From positions 248,001-312,000 of the forward strand of contig JADJTO010000004.1 in NCBI GenBank assembly GCA_016711105.1: 64,000 nucleotides of DNA, written 5' to 3'. The notes below the pieces were generated by a model. The model searched no databases, was not told the DNA's origin, and saw nothing but the letters and a program-made list of their open reading frames with translations. This DNA is from Micropruina sp. (lineage in GTDB: Bacteria > Actinomycetota > Actinomycetes > Propionibacteriales > Propionibacteriaceae). A program made the translations under genes and the position numbers. Shown here piece after piece: positions 44,192 through 53,699 of the stretch (position 1 is its first letter; each line of letters opens with the position of its first letter).

Positions 44192-46391
44192 TCAGACCTG
44201 TGCGGCCTCGTCCTCGACCACGGGGATCAGCGAGAGCTTGCCCTTGTCGTCGATGTCGGAAATCTCCACCTGGATCTTCTGGCCGACGCTGACCACGTCC
44301 TCCACGTTCTCCACGCGCTGGCCCTTGTTCAGGCTGCGCAGCTTGGTCACGTGCAGCAGGCCGTCCTTGCCCGGGAGCAGCGAGATGAAGGCGCCGAAGT
44401 TCATCACCTTCACCACGGTGCCCAGTTAGCGCTCGCCCTTTTCCGGCATGGTCGGGTTGGCGATCGCATTGATCATGGCCCGGGCCGCGTCGGCGGAGTC
44501 GCCGGTGTTGGCGCCGATGTAGATCGTGCCGTCGTCCTCGATCGAGATGTTGGCGCCGGTGTCGGCCTGGATCTGGTTGATCATCTTGCCCTTCGGGCCG
44601 ATGACCTCGCCGATCTTGTCCACCGGGATCTTCACCGCGATGATCCGAGGAGCGAACGGGCTCATCTCATCGGGGGTGTCGATCGCTTCGCTCATCACGT
44701 CCAGGAGCGTGTGCCGGGCCTCGCGGGCCTGCAGCAGCGCACCGGCCAGCACCTCGGCGGGGATGCCGGTGAGCTTGGTGTCCAACTGCAGGGCGGTGAC
44801 GAAGTCACGGGTGCCGGCGACCTTGAAGTCCATGTCGCCGAGGGGCGTCCTCGGCTCCGAGAATGTCGGTCAGCGCGACGTACTTGGTCTCGCCGTCGAT
44901 CTCCTCCGACATCAAGCCCATGGCGATACCGGCGACGGGAGCCTTCAGCGGCACACCGGCGTTGAGTAGTGCCAGGGTGGACGCACAGACCGACCCCATC
45001 GAGGTGGACCCGTTGGAGCCCAGCGCCTCGGAAACCTGCCGAATCGCGTAAGGGAACTCCTCGCGCTTAGGCAGCACCGGCATGATGGCCCGCTCGGCCA
45101 GCGCGCCGTGACCGATCTCACGTCGCTTGGGGGAGCCGACCCGACCGGTCTCACCGGTGGAGTAGGGCGGGAAGTTGTAGTTGTGCATGTAGCGCTTGGT
45201 GGTCTCCGGCGCCAGCGTGTCGAGCTTCTGCTCCATGTCGAGCATGTTCAGTGTGGAGACGCCCAGAATCTGGGTTTCGCCGCGCATGAACAGAGCCGAG
45301 CCGTGCACCCGGGGCAGGACGCCAACCTCAGCCGACAGCGTCCGGATGTCCCGCAGGCCGCGGCCGTCCATCCGCACATGCTCGGTCAGCGTCTTGCGAC
45401 GCACGACCTTCTTGGTCACCGCGCGGAAGGCACCGGTGATCTCCTTGGCGCGACCCTCGAACTGGGGATCGAGTTCGGTGTGCAGGTCGGCAAGGAGAGT
45501 CTCGGTGGAGGTCTCGCGCTCGGCCTTGCCAACGATCGTCATGACGTTGACCAACCGGTCAGTGCCGGCAGCCGCGACTGCCTCGTACACGTCGTCGGCG
45601 TAGTCGGAGAAGACCGGGTAGCTCCCGACAGCCTTGGGGAACATCGCCGACAGCTCGGCCTGAGCATCGCACAGGGCCTTGATGAACGGCTTGGACGCCT
45701 CCAGGCCTTGGGCGACAACCTCTTCGTTCGGAGCGGTCCGACCGGAGCGGACGAGATCCCAGGTGGCCTCGGTCGCCTCGGCCTCAACCATCATGATCGC
45801 GACGTCGCCGTTGGGCGTCACGCGACCGGCCACGACCATGTCGAAGGTCGCGCCCGCGACCTGCTCGACCGTGGGGAAACCGATCCACTGGTCACCGATC
45901 AGGGCAACCCGGACGCCACCCACCGGGCCACTGAACGGCAGGCCGGCCAGCGTGGTGGAGGCGGAGCCGGCGTTGATCGCCAGCACGTCGTACAGCACCT
46001 CGGGGTTGAGCGCCATCACCGTGACGACGACCTGGACCTCGTTGCGCAGGCCCTTGACGAAGCAGGGCCGCAGCGGACGGTCGATCAGGCGGCAGGCCAG
46101 GATGGCGCCTTCGGAAGGGCGTCCCTCCCGACGGAAGAACGAGCCGGGGATGCGACCGGCGGCATACATCCGCTCCTCCACGTCCACGGTCAGGGGGAAG
46201 AAGTCGATGGCGTCGCGCGGGTTCTTCTGCGCGGTGGTCGCCGAGAGCAGCATGGTGTCACCGTCGAGGTAGACGGTGGCGCAGCCGTTGGCCTGACGGG
46301 CCAACAAGCCGGATTCAAAGCGAACGACATGGGTTCCGTGGCTGCCATTGTCGATCACGGCTTCGGTGTAACGAAGGTCGGGTCCCTCCAT
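44192..46391 (-). CDS. pnp: Polyribonucleotide nucleotidyltransferase (PNPase), interrupted by a frameshift and an in-frame TAA
   Basis: About 733 residues of a complete PNPase (3'-5' phosphorolytic RNase of mRNA decay). Two RNase PH-like domains (FFPLTVDVEERMYAAGRIPG in the first; HNYNFPPYSTGETGRVGSPK in the second), KH domain (EVIGPKGKMINQIQ) and S1 domain (KVMNFGAFISLLPGKDGLL) are all present. An extra G at 44842-44845 shifts frame after LTDILGAEDA, and the frame resumes GDMDFKVAGT. At 44426-44428 a TAA replaces what should be Tyr TAC in the KGER-Y-LGTVV link between KH and S1; reading frame beyond it is unchanged. AAAGGA precedes ATG 46391. rpsO lies upstream on the same strand, as usual. 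Confidence 0.9.
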
Positions 46392-46713
46392 GGGGATTCC
46401 TTTCGGGTTGTGCCCACCGCCTCGGTGATGGTCGGCCCGTGGGGGCCAGGCGTCGCGACGCCACGTCACATGCGTGGGTCTCGTTCGCGGCTGGTAGAAC
46501 CCGGTCTTCGATCGAGGCCCGCGTGGCGACGCACGACCCGGGCGGATCGGTGCCTACACGAGGGCCACTACCGAGGACCGAGGATTCTCGATCGCCGAAC
46601 GGTGAGCGGTGTGGGTTGTCTATTGAGTTGTGGGAGCACCCGAGCCCGAGGACCCGGGTGCCCAGGTCGCCGTCAAGAGCGATGGGAGCCGCCCGGAAGG
46701 CGACTCCCATCGA
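46392..46713. other. rpsO-pnp intergenic region
   Basis: About 320 bp with no gene. Besides the rpsO terminator (46681-46711), it contains another imperfect GC-rich hairpin near 46635-46665 (GCACCCG ... CGGGTGC) and the pnp leader. In enterobacteria this interval holds the RNase III-processed autoregulatory leader of pnp; whether the same is true here cannot be told from sequence. Confidence 0.5.
46681..46711 (-). terminator. Terminator/hairpin at the 3' end of rpsO
   Basis: GATGGGAGTCGCC, loop TTCC, GGGCGGCTCCCATC on the minus strand: a near-perfect stem starting three bases past the rpsO stop codon. No T tract; acts as terminator or mRNA-protecting hairpin. Confidence 0.75.
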
Positions 46714-46977
46714 TCATCGGCGTAGGCCGAGACGCGCGATCAGAGCGCGGTAGTGCTCGACGTCGCGCTTCATCACATAGTTGAGCAGGCGGCGGCGCTG
46801 CCCGACGAGCAGCAGCAGACCGCGACGGCTGTGATGGTCACCCTTATGCATCTTGAGATGCTCGGTGAGGTGGGCGATCCGCCTGGTCATCACCGCGATC
46901 TGGACATCCGGGGAGCCAGTGTCCCCCGGCTTGGTCGCGTACTCTTCGATGGTTTTCTTCTTCAGTTCAGCATCCAT
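46714..46977 (-). CDS. rpsO: 30S ribosomal protein S15
   Basis: An 87-residue S15 that binds helices 20-22 of 16S rRNA early in assembly. KPGDTGSPDVQIAVMTRRI, HLKMHKGDHHSRRGLLLLVG and the end YRALIARLGLRR are typical. The Met at 46977 is the start; a far longer open frame extending upstream to 48393 is an antisense shadow of pntA. It precedes pnp on the same strand as in most bacteria, with a hairpin directly after the stop. Confidence 0.96.
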   Translation of the reverse strand: MDAELKKKTIEEYATKPGDTGSPDVQIAVMTRRIAHLTEHLKMHKGDHHSRRGLLLLVGQRRRLLNYVMKRDVEHYRALIARLGLRR

Positions 46978-47235
46978 AGCGGGCTGCACTCCTCTCGGTT
47001 TCCCGTTGCGCGGCGCGGCCCCACCATAGGTGGAACGACATCGGAGATATCGCTGGGCCGCTCTTACGAGTCCGCGGGCGTCTTGACGCCAACCACGAAC
47101 TATACCTGCGCGCCCTTCGGCGAAGAAATTCCCCTCCCCTCCCACTGCTGCACGTGACACCAACGCGTCTCGACGTGACAAGGCGTGGTCAGGAGAGTTG
47201 GATGGACGCGGAAGCGGATTCATCAGAGGAGAACT

Positions 47236-48387
47236 ATGACGGTGGTCGTCGGCATCCCGATCAACGCGGACCCGGCGGAGCGCCGCACCCCCGTGAATGG
47301 CGATGTGATCAAGAAACTTCACGCGCTCGGCGCCCAGGTCGTGATCGAACGCGGCGCAACAAAGTGTGCCCACGTGAGCGATCTGGAACTGGGCAGCGCG
47401 ACCCTCGTGAACAGCACGGCCGAGGTCCTGGCAGCAGCAGACATGGTGTGGACGATCGGAGCGCCGTCCGAGGAGACGATCCGGGCGATGAAGCCTGGCA
47501 CCGTCCTGGTCGGCATGCTGTCGCCCTACACCGAGCCGAGCCGCGTCGAAGCCCTGTGCGAGGCCGGGGTGACCTCGTTCGCGATGGAGTTGCTCCCGCG
47601 GATCTCCCGCGCTCAGAGCATGGACATCCTCAGCTCGCAAGGGGCCGTCTCGGGCTACCAATGCGCCGTCATCGCCGCTGCGCGGGCACCGAAGTTCTTC
47701 CCGATGCTGACCTACGCCGCCGGTACGGTTCGTCCGGCCAAGGTGCTGGTGATCGGCGCCGGCGTGGCCGGATTGCAGGCGATCGCCACCGCCAAGCGGC
47801 TGGGCGCCATGGTCGAGGGCTACGACGTCCGTCCTGAAACCAAGGAACAGATCGAATCCCTGGGCGCCAAGTTCGTCGACACGGGCGTCAGCGCGTCCGG
47901 CACGGGCGGCTACGCCCGGGAACTCACCAAGGACGAGCAGCGAGCCCAGTCGATGAAACTCGGCAAGGCGGTCGCCAGTTGCGACGTGCTGATCACCACC
48001 GCGGCCATTCCCGGGCGCCGTGCTCCCCTGATCGTGGACGAGATGATGGTCAACGCGATGAAGCCCGGGGCAGTCGTGGTCGACATGGCCGCAGAGACCG
48101 GCGGCAACGTGTTCGGAACCCAAGCGGGCAAGGAGGTGCGGGTCGGCCCGGCCCACATCGTGGGGCCGATCAACCTGCCCAGTCGGATGCCCGTCCATGC
48201 CTCGGAGATGTACGCCCGTAACCTGCTCAGCTTCGTCACCCCGATGATCGTCGAGGGCGGCTTGAACCTTGACTTCACCGACGAGGTGATCGCCGGAACA
48301 GCCCTCACTCACCAAGGCCGGGTCGTCCATCCGGGCGTGGCAGCCGCCCTGGGACTCACCTCCCCCACCACAGAAACCGGAAACTGA
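47236..48387 (+). CDS. pntAA: NAD(P) transhydrogenase alpha subunit, part 1 (domain I)
   Basis: A 383-residue soluble NAD(H)-binding domain I of proton-translocating transhydrogenase. It has the alanine dehydrogenase/PNT fold: TVVVGIPINADPAERRTPV near the start, the RIS-type ELLPRISRAQSMDILSSQ split as catalytic loop, and dinucleotide motif VIGAGVAGLQAIATAKRLGA. ATG 47236 follows AGAGGAG; upstream in-frame codons lack family similarity. It is followed after 4 bp by the short membrane subunit and then pntB, the three-gene layout common in actinobacteria and alphaproteobacteria. The complex couples proton flow to hydride transfer from NADH to NADP. Confidence 0.95.
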   Translation: MTVVVGIPINADPAERRTPVNGDVIKKLHALGAQVVIERGATKCAHVSDLELGSATLVNSTAEVLAAADMVWTIGAPSEETIRAMKPGTVLVGMLSPYTEPSRVEALCEAGVTSFAMELLPRISRAQSMDILSSQGAVSGYQCAVIAAARAPKFFPMLTYAAGTVRPAKVLVIGAGVAGLQAIATAKRLGAMVEGYDVRPETKEQIESLGAKFVDTGVSASGTGGYARELTKDEQRAQSMKLGKAVASCDVLITTAAIPGRRAPLIVDEMMVNAMKPGAVVVDMAAETGGNVFGTQAGKEVRVGPAHIVGPINLPSRMPVHASEMYARNLLSFVTPMIVEGGLNLDFTDEVIAGTALTHQGRVVHPGVAAALGLTSPTTETGN

Positions 48388-48391
48388 ACGC

Positions 48392-48697
48392 ATGACCGAC
48401 CTGCTCTACGTCTATATCTTCATGCTCGCCGCCTTCACCGGCTACGAGGTGATCTCCCGGGTGCCAGTGATTCTGCACACGCCCCTGATGTCGGGATCGA
48501 ACTTCGTCCACGGCGTCGTCCTGGTCGGCGCCATGTATGCCCTTGGCCACGCCGAAACGCCGCTGCAGATCGGGTTGGGCTTTCTGGCGGTGCTGTTGGG
48601 GGCCGCGAACGCCGCCGGCGGCTACGTGGTGACCGAACGCATGCTCGCCATGTTCGCGCCCAAGAAGCAGCTCGCCTCGCCGACGACGGGCGCCTGA
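48392..48697 (+). CDS. pntAB: NAD(P) transhydrogenase alpha subunit, part 2 (membrane domain)
   Basis: A 101-residue membrane subunit with about three to four transmembrane helices, starting MTDLLYVYIFMLAAFTGYEV and containing SRVPVILHTPLMSGSN, the conserved loop with the proton-channel-associated stretch. It forms domain II together with PntB. Four bases separate it from pntAA and two from pntB, so the three are one transcript. Confidence 0.94.
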   Translation: MTDLLYVYIFMLAAFTGYEVISRVPVILHTPLMSGSNFVHGVVLVGAMYALGHAETPLQIGLGFLAVLLGAANAAGGYVVTERMLAMFAPKKQLASPTTGA

Positions 48698-48699
48698 CC

Positions 48700-50079
48700 A
48701 TGGAGTGGATCGTCAACGGCGTCTACCTCGGAGTCGCCGCCCTGTTCATCCTCGGACTCAAGGCCATGGCCTCGCCGGTCCGGGCTCGCCGTGGAATCAC
48801 CTGGGCCGGAATCGGCATGGTGTTGGCAACCGTTGCCACCTTCGCCCTCCCCGGGATGAAGAATCTGGGCCTGATCGTCGCCGCCATCGTGATCGGCGGC
48901 GGCGCCGCCTGGTGGGCGGGCAAGGTGGTCAAGATGACCGACATGCCCCAGATGGTGGCCATCTACAACGGGATGGGTGGCGGTGCTGCCGCCCTGATCG
49001 CCGCAGTTGAGTTCGCCCGCGGTGAGGTGCACGGCCCGGTCGTGGCGACACTGGCGGTACTCGGTTCCTTGATCGGCTCGGTCGCCTTCAGCGGCTCGGT
49101 CGTGGCCTTCCTCAAGCTGCAGGGCATCATGAAGAAGGCTTTGCGGCTCCCGGCCCAGAACGTGGTCAACGTCGTCCTGGCGCTGGTCACGGTCGGTTTG
49201 GGCGCCTGGATCGTGGTGGCCTCCAGCGCGACCGGTTCGGCCAACGCGGCGTTGCTGGTGATCTTCTTCGCCTTGTCGCTGGCCCTGGGCGTCGTGCTGA
49301 CCAACCCGATCGGCGGCGCTGACATGCCGGTCGTGATCTCGTTGCTCAACGCCTTCACCGGGTTGGCGGTCGGCTTCGAGGGCTACGTCCTGGGCAACCC
49401 AGCCCTGATCATCGCGGGCATCGTGGTCGGCGCCTCCGGCACGCTGCTGACCCAGCTGATGGCCCGGGCCATGAATCGACCGATCCTCAACGTCATCTTC
49501 ACCCCGATCACCGGCGAGGCCCAGGCCGGGGGTGCCATCGAGGGTCGGATGAAGGAGATGAGTGCTCAGGACGCCGCCGCGATGATGCGCTTCGCCGACA
49601 AGGTGATCGTCATCCCCGGCTACGGCATGGCGGTCGCGGGCGCGCAGCACAAGGTCTGGGAGATGGCGAAGTTGCTGGAGGAGGCCGGCGTGACTGTGTC
49701 CTTCGCGATCCATCCGGTCGCCGGACGCATGCCTGGCCACATGAACGTCCTGCTCGCCGAAGCGGGGGTCCCCTACGAGAAGATCTTCGACCTGGAGGAG
49801 ATCAACGCCGACTTCGGCCTGACCGACGTCGCGTTGGTGATCGGCGCCAACGACGTGGTGAACCCGGTGGCGCGCACCGACAAGACCTCCCCTATCTATG
49901 GCATGCCGATCCTGGACGCCGACAGGGCGCGCAATTGCATCGTGATCAAGCGAGGCAAGGGTGCCGGCTACTCCGGGATCGAGAACGGCCTGTTCTATGC
50001 CGAGAACACCTCGATGCTCTACGGCAGTGCCCAGCAAGCGGTAGCCGACGTGATCACCCAGATCAAGGAACTCTCCTGA
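48700..50079 (+). CDS. pntB: NAD(P) transhydrogenase beta subunit
   Basis: A 459-residue subunit with an N-terminal membrane half of about eight to nine helices (domain II; GRMKEM after residue 285 marks the junction) and a C-terminal NADP(H)-binding domain III (VIVIPGYGMAVAGAQHKVWE, HPVAGRMPGHMNVLLAEA, VIGANDVVNP, GKGAGYSGIENGLF in family order). All hallmark motifs are intact. It ends the pnt operon. Confidence 0.95.
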   Translation: MEWIVNGVYLGVAALFILGLKAMASPVRARRGITWAGIGMVLATVATFALPGMKNLGLIVAAIVIGGGAAWWAGKVVKMTDMPQMVAIYNGMGGGAAALIAAVEFARGEVHGPVVATLAVLGSLIGSVAFSGSVVAFLKLQGIMKKALRLPAQNVVNVVLALVTVGLGAWIVVASSATGSANAALLVIFFALSLALGVVLTNPIGGADMPVVISLLNAFTGLAVGFEGYVLGNPALIIAGIVVGASGTLLTQLMARAMNRPILNVIFTPITGEAQAGGAIEGRMKEMSAQDAAAMMRFADKVIVIPGYGMAVAGAQHKVWEMAKLLEEAGVTVSFAIHPVAGRMPGHMNVLLAEAGVPYEKIFDLEEINADFGLTDVALVIGANDVVNPVARTDKTSPIYGMPILDADRARNCIVIKRGKGAGYSGIENGLFYAENTSMLYGSAQQAVADVITQIKELS

Positions 50080-50182
50080 CACATCTTGCGGACGCTGGCC
50101 TACCGGCCCGCCTGTCAAGATGAGAGACTGCGACGAGCGCGGCACGCCACACTTCCCATGATCACGAACGCGGCGGAGGAAT

Positions 50183-50674
50183 ATGACCATGACTGAGCCC
50201 ATCACAGTACGGCTGTGTGACGCAGCCGACGTCGAGGTGCTCGGTGCCCTGGAACCTCATCCGAATGCGCACTATGCCCGTGGGCACTTCGATCGGCAAC
50301 AAACCGGCGACTACCTGTTTGCGGTGGCGTGGGCTGCGGGGGTTCCGCTGGGCTCAGGAGTGCTGGATTGCCGCGCGGGGAAGCTCCAGCCGGAACTGAA
50401 GAGCCTGTGGGTCTACCCGCACGCTCGTCGTCGCGGCGCTGCACGTGCCTTGACCTCCTTCTTGGAGGAGGAGGCAAAGCGCCTGGGCTTCGAGGAGATC
50501 TTCCTGAGGGTCGACCCGCAGAACCATGCAGCCATCCCGATGTACATCTCGCTGGACTACACCCCGACCGGGGACCACAAGCTCACCACCTACGAGTTCG
50601 TGGATCCCTCTGGCGAGCGCTACCTGCGCGAAGAGATGGATGCCATCTACCGCAAGTCCCTGCATCTCCGCTGA
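50183..50674 (+). CDS. GNAT-family N-acetyltransferase
   Basis: A 163-residue GNAT enzyme. The CoA pyrophosphate-binding segment is LWVYPHARRRGAARALTSFL, followed by FEEIFLRVDPQNHAAIPMYISLDY, the usual beta5-alpha4 region ending before the final Tyr-containing strand. Substrate unknown; overall it looks like a single-domain RimI/PhnO-like acetyltransferase. ATG 50183 after GGAGGA. It converges with the TM-anchored hypothetical gene. Confidence 0.88.
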   Translation: MTMTEPITVRLCDAADVEVLGALEPHPNAHYARGHFDRQQTGDYLFAVAWAAGVPLGSGVLDCRAGKLQPELKSLWVYPHARRRGAARALTSFLEEEAKRLGFEEIFLRVDPQNHAAIPMYISLDYTPTGDHKLTTYEFVDPSGERYLREEMDAIYRKSLHLR

Positions 50675-50725
50675 GCAAACAACCCGGATGGTGTGTTGGG
50701 TCGAGGCCAGGCCCACGTAAGCGAC

Positions 50726-51207
50726 TCAGTCGGCTTGGTCGATCCCGATCCCGACCACGCTGACTTCGCCTTGCGACCAGCCGATGTCCATCACGACTTG
50801 GGCTCGATCGCGGTGGTAGTTGACCAGCCACACCGGGTGCCGCATGGCCGTCACGGCCAATCTGCCCAGATCGCCCAACTGCCGTCCGCGGACCTGGAAG
50901 ACGGTGCCGTCAGCGAAGCAGATCCTGGCCAAGCCCTGCGAGGGGCCGGGTCGGACCGCCCGGACGGGAACTCGACGGCGCACCACGTTCGACAGTTGGT
51001 GCAGCAGCACGGTAGCCGGGGCGAACCCGAACTCCTCTTCGATTTGATGGCCCAGAGCGGTCAGTTCGGCGATGTCCTGCTCACTGACATGCAGCGCCCG
51101 CGACACACGCCGGGGATCGTCAAATTGCGCGCGGGGCGCCGGCGGAACAGGAGCCCCCCCAGAAGCACCAACAGCACGACGACGCCAACCGACACGATCG
51201 CGGTCAT
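50726..51207 (-). CDS. Single-TM hypothetical protein (frame broken by one base)
   Basis: About 160 residues if a C is restored (plus-strand GGGG at 51133-51136). The first frame encodes a membrane anchor MTAIVSVGVVVLLVLLGGLL and basic FRRRP; the second continues AQFDDPRRVSRALHVSEQDI and on to a compact alpha/beta domain ending VVGIGIDQAD. The family is not recognised. The restored N-in, single-TM topology puts the domain in the cytoplasm. It sits downstream of ribF on the same strand, 4 bp from its stop, and could be co-transcribed. Confidence 0.65.
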
Positions 51208-51211
51208 AACC

Positions 51212-52192
51212 TCAGGATGCGCGCCCCTGGGGTGACAGACAAGCCCCCGCGGACTTGTTATCAGTCAGTATTCTCGTCAGTAGGTCCCGGCACTGATTCA
51301 CGTCATCGACCATCTGCTCGATCAGCGGTTCGATGCCGCTGAACGTGATCTGCGCCCTGATCCGAGCGACGAAGTCGACCGCGACAGGGGCGTCGTAGAG
51401 CTCCAGATCGGAGCGATCCAGCACGTAGGACTCCACTCGGCGGGAGAGTCCGTCAAAGGTCGGGTTGGTGCCCACTGAGATCGCCGCCGGCCACCGCGGC
51501 GCAGTCTCTCCGAGCAGCAGTGGGTTCCCCAGCGCGTCCCGTCCGTCCAGCCGGGTCAGCCAGCCCGCGTAGACGCCGTCCGCAGGGCAGGCCAGCAGTT
51601 CGTCGACCGGCAGGTTCGCGGTCGGGAAGCCGAGTTCGCGTCCGCGTCGATCGCCGTGCGCCACCTCCCCGGCAAAGCGGAAGGGTCGCCCGAGATGCTC
51701 GGCGGCATGAGCCACGTCCCCGGCGAGGAGGGCCTGACGGATCAGCGTCGAGCAGGTCTCCTCGTCCTTGAAGCGGACCAGGGCCAGCGCCTCCACCTCG
51801 AAATCTCCGCGGCCGAGTTCGCGCAGTGTCTCCACCGAACCAGCGGCGCGGTGGCCAAAGCGGAAGTTCTGCCCGACGACGATCAACCTGGGATGCAGGG
51901 GCAGCAGGATCCGCTCAACGAACTCGGACGCCGGCCATTGCGCGAAGTCGCTGGTGAAGTTGACCACCTCGACCCGGTCAGCACCGGCCGCACGCAACAG
52001 CCGCACCCGCTCATCGAGGCTGGTCAGCAGCATCGGCCCCACCTCGGGCCGGAGCACGCTGACCGGATGCGGCCAGAAGGTCACTACCACCAAGGGCAGA
52101 TCGGGCTGTCGGTCCCTGGCCTCCCTGAGCACCTCGGCATGCCCGGGATGGACGCCATCGAAGTTGCCGATGACGACGACCGTTTCACTCAC
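51212..52192 (-). CDS. ribF: Bifunctional riboflavin kinase/FAD synthetase
   Basis: About 326 residues. The N-terminal FMN adenylyltransferase domain shows IGNFDGVHPGHAEVL and VVVTFWPHPVSVL; the C-terminal riboflavin kinase domain has the GDRRGRELGFPTANL motif and the GTNPTFDG strand. It converts riboflavin to FMN and FAD; FMN is the cofactor of the SagB dehydrogenase encoded in this window. GTG at 52192 gives the expected MSETVVVIGNFDG start; upstream Met at 52306 is shadow. It follows truB, the normal order. Confidence 0.94.
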   Translation of the reverse strand: MSETVVVIGNFDGVHPGHAEVLREARDRQPDLPLVVVTFWPHPVSVLRPEVGPMLLTSLDERVRLLRAAGADRVEVVNFTSDFAQWPASEFVERILLPLHPRLIVVGQNFRFGHRAAGSVETLRELGRGDFEVEALALVRFKDEETCSTLIRQALLAGDVAHAAEHLGRPFRFAGEVAHGDRRGRELGFPTANLPVDELLACPADGVYAGWLTRLDGRDALGNPLLLGETAPRWPAAISVGTNPTFDGLSRRVESYVLDRSDLELYDAPVAVDFVARIRAQITFSGIEPLIEQMVDDVNQCRDLLTRILTDNKSAGACLSPQGRAS

Positions 52193-52299
52193 GAGCGCCA
52201 ACCCTAGCAATCCACCGGGCGAGTCGCGCACGAAGGGAGCCCGGTGTCGATCATCAGGAGAGCCACCAGCACCCTCCGCCGAGTCAGAGTGCACCCGGC

Positions 52300-53181
52300 T
52301 CAGCACAGGACGGCGAGCGGCTTACTGCCGTCTTCGTTCGGCTGGTAGAGGGCCAGCAAAGTGTCCTCGTGCAGCATCGCCACCACAGCGGCCTCCAAGG
52401 CGATCGGGAGCGGACGTCCGAAGCGGATCTCGGCCGCGGTCGCATCATCCACCTCGAGCACCGGGAAAGCGCGGCGCGCCACCTCCGCCAGACAGAGCAT
52501 CGATGGGCGATCCTCGCCAGCCAGCCCAGCGGCATCCAGGGTGGCATCGGCCAACTCGAGGCGCCCGACACGCGTCCGACGCAGAGCGGTCAGATGGCCA
52601 CCCACCCCCAGGTCGCGGCCCAGGTCTCGGGCCAGGGCGCGAATGTAGGTGCCAGAGCTGCAATCGACCACCACGTCAACATCGACCACCGGCAGGTCAC
52701 CGGCCATAGCCAGTCGGTGGCCCAGCACCTGGTAACGGCTGATCGTCACTTCTCGACCCCGGAGTTCGACCTCCTGACCGCTGCGAACCAAGGCGTAAGC
52801 GCGCTGACCGTTGACCTTGATCGCCGAGACGGCCGAGGGAACCTGCACGATCACTCCCTGATAGCCCAGGACCGCCTGCTCGATCGCGGCCCGGTCGACG
52901 ACCGCTCCAGCGGACTGGGTGATCTCCCCTTCGGCATCATCGGTCACGGTGGCCTGACCAAGCCGGATCGTCGCTTGGTAGGACTTGTCCGCGCCGGCGA
53001 GGTGGCCGAGCAGGCGTGTGGCCCGCTCGACCCCGACCACCAGCACCCCGGTCGCCATCGGGTCCAGGGTGCCGGCGTGACCCACCTTGCGGGTGCCGAG
53101 TAACCGGCGACAGCGCCCCACAACTTGGTGGCTCGTCCAGCCCTGAGGCTTGTCGACGATCAGGACTCCGGATTCTGCCAC
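52300..53181 (-). CDS. truB: tRNA pseudouridine(55) synthase
   Basis: A 293-residue TruB, which makes pseudouridine 55 in the T loop of tRNAs. The catalytic Asp lies in HAGTLDPMATGVL; GVLIVDKPQGWTSH opens the fold, and CSSGTYIRALARDLG is the second signature. The C-terminal PUA-like tail is as expected. It is preceded by rbfA with a 3-bp gap, keeping the standard rbfA-truB-ribF order. Confidence 0.95.
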   Translation of the reverse strand: MAESGVLIVDKPQGWTSHQVVGRCRRLLGTRKVGHAGTLDPMATGVLVVGVERATRLLGHLAGADKSYQATIRLGQATVTDDAEGEITQSAGAVVDRAAIEQAVLGYQGVIVQVPSAVSAIKVNGQRAYALVRSGQEVELRGREVTISRYQVLGHRLAMAGDLPVVDVDVVVDCSSGTYIRALARDLGRDLGVGGHLTALRRTRVGRLELADATLDAAGLAGEDRPSMLCLAEVARRAFPVLEVDDATAAEIRFGRPLPIALEAAVVAMLHEDTLLALYQPNEDGSKPLAVLC

Positions 53182-53184
53182 GAC

Positions 53185-53619
53185 CTACTCGGCCTCGTCA
53201 GGGGCATCGGGGTGCCGGTAGGGGTCGGCCTCCCCCGCGTAGCTCGCCGACGCAGCTTTCGCGGCCACAGCGTCGTCGATGGCCTTGGCGCGGGCCAGCA
53301 ACTCGGCCATCTGTGCGGCCGATTCCGGAATCGCGTCCAGGACGAAGGCGATGCTGGGGGTGAACTTCATCCCCAATTGCTTGCCCACTGCGGAGCGGAT
53401 CAGCCCGCGGGCAGATTCCATCGCCTGCTGGCTGTCGATCCGAGCCTGCTCGTCACCCAACACGGTGTAGAAGACGGTTGCCTCGCGGCCGTCGCCGGTC
53501 AGCCGCACCTCGGTGACCGTGACGAAGCCGAGCCGCGGGTCCTTGACCCGGCGCTCCAGCATCTCGGCCACGATCACCTTGATCTGCTCGGCGACCTTGA
53601 TATAGCGGGGATTGCCCAT
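53185..53619 (-). CDS. rbfA: Ribosome-binding factor A
   Basis: A 144-residue RbfA with the KH-like fold. NPRYIKVAEQIKVIVAEML and KDPRLGFVTVTEVRLTGDGR are typical, and the GMKFTPSIAFVLDAIPE segment includes the conserved PxIxFxxD. It assists 30S maturation at 16S helix 1. It lies downstream of infB with a hairpin between, and directly upstream of truB. Confidence 0.95.
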   Translation of the reverse strand: MGNPRYIKVAEQIKVIVAEMLERRVKDPRLGFVTVTEVRLTGDGREATVFYTVLGDEQARIDSQQAMESARGLIRSAVGKQLGMKFTPSIAFVLDAIPESAAQMAELLARAKAIDDAVAAKAASASYAGEADPYRHPDAPDEAE

Positions 53620-53644
53620 GGCCTTTCCTTTCCCTAATCAGCAA

Positions 53645-53685
53645 TGTGGGACGGGGTTCTCCTGCCAGGAGCCCCCCGTCCCACA
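53645..53685 (-). terminator. Hairpin between infB and rbfA
   Basis: TGTGGGACGGGG ... CCCCGTCCCACA, a 12-bp perfect stem enclosing a 17-base loop that itself contains CTCCTGCCAGGAG, a small nested hairpin. It is 15 bp past the infB stop and could attenuate transcription into rbfA-truB-ribF. Confidence 0.7.
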
Positions 53686-53699
53686 CTGACTGGTGTGCG

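Noticed and set aside
44192..46391. pnp, proS, infB, rimP and others as true pseudogenes
   Set aside because: Simultaneous inactivation of so many essential genes by one-base homopolymer changes is not credible; consensus error is the simpler reading.
46978..48393. Long minus-strand open frame extending rpsO upstream to over 550 codons
   Set aside because: It is antisense to pntAA, lacks family features before the S15 start, and reflects high-GC codon bias.
48622..50205. Minus-strand open frame of over 500 codons opposite pntB
   Set aside because: His/Asp/Gly-rich low-complexity shadow of pntB; pntB itself has full family motifs.
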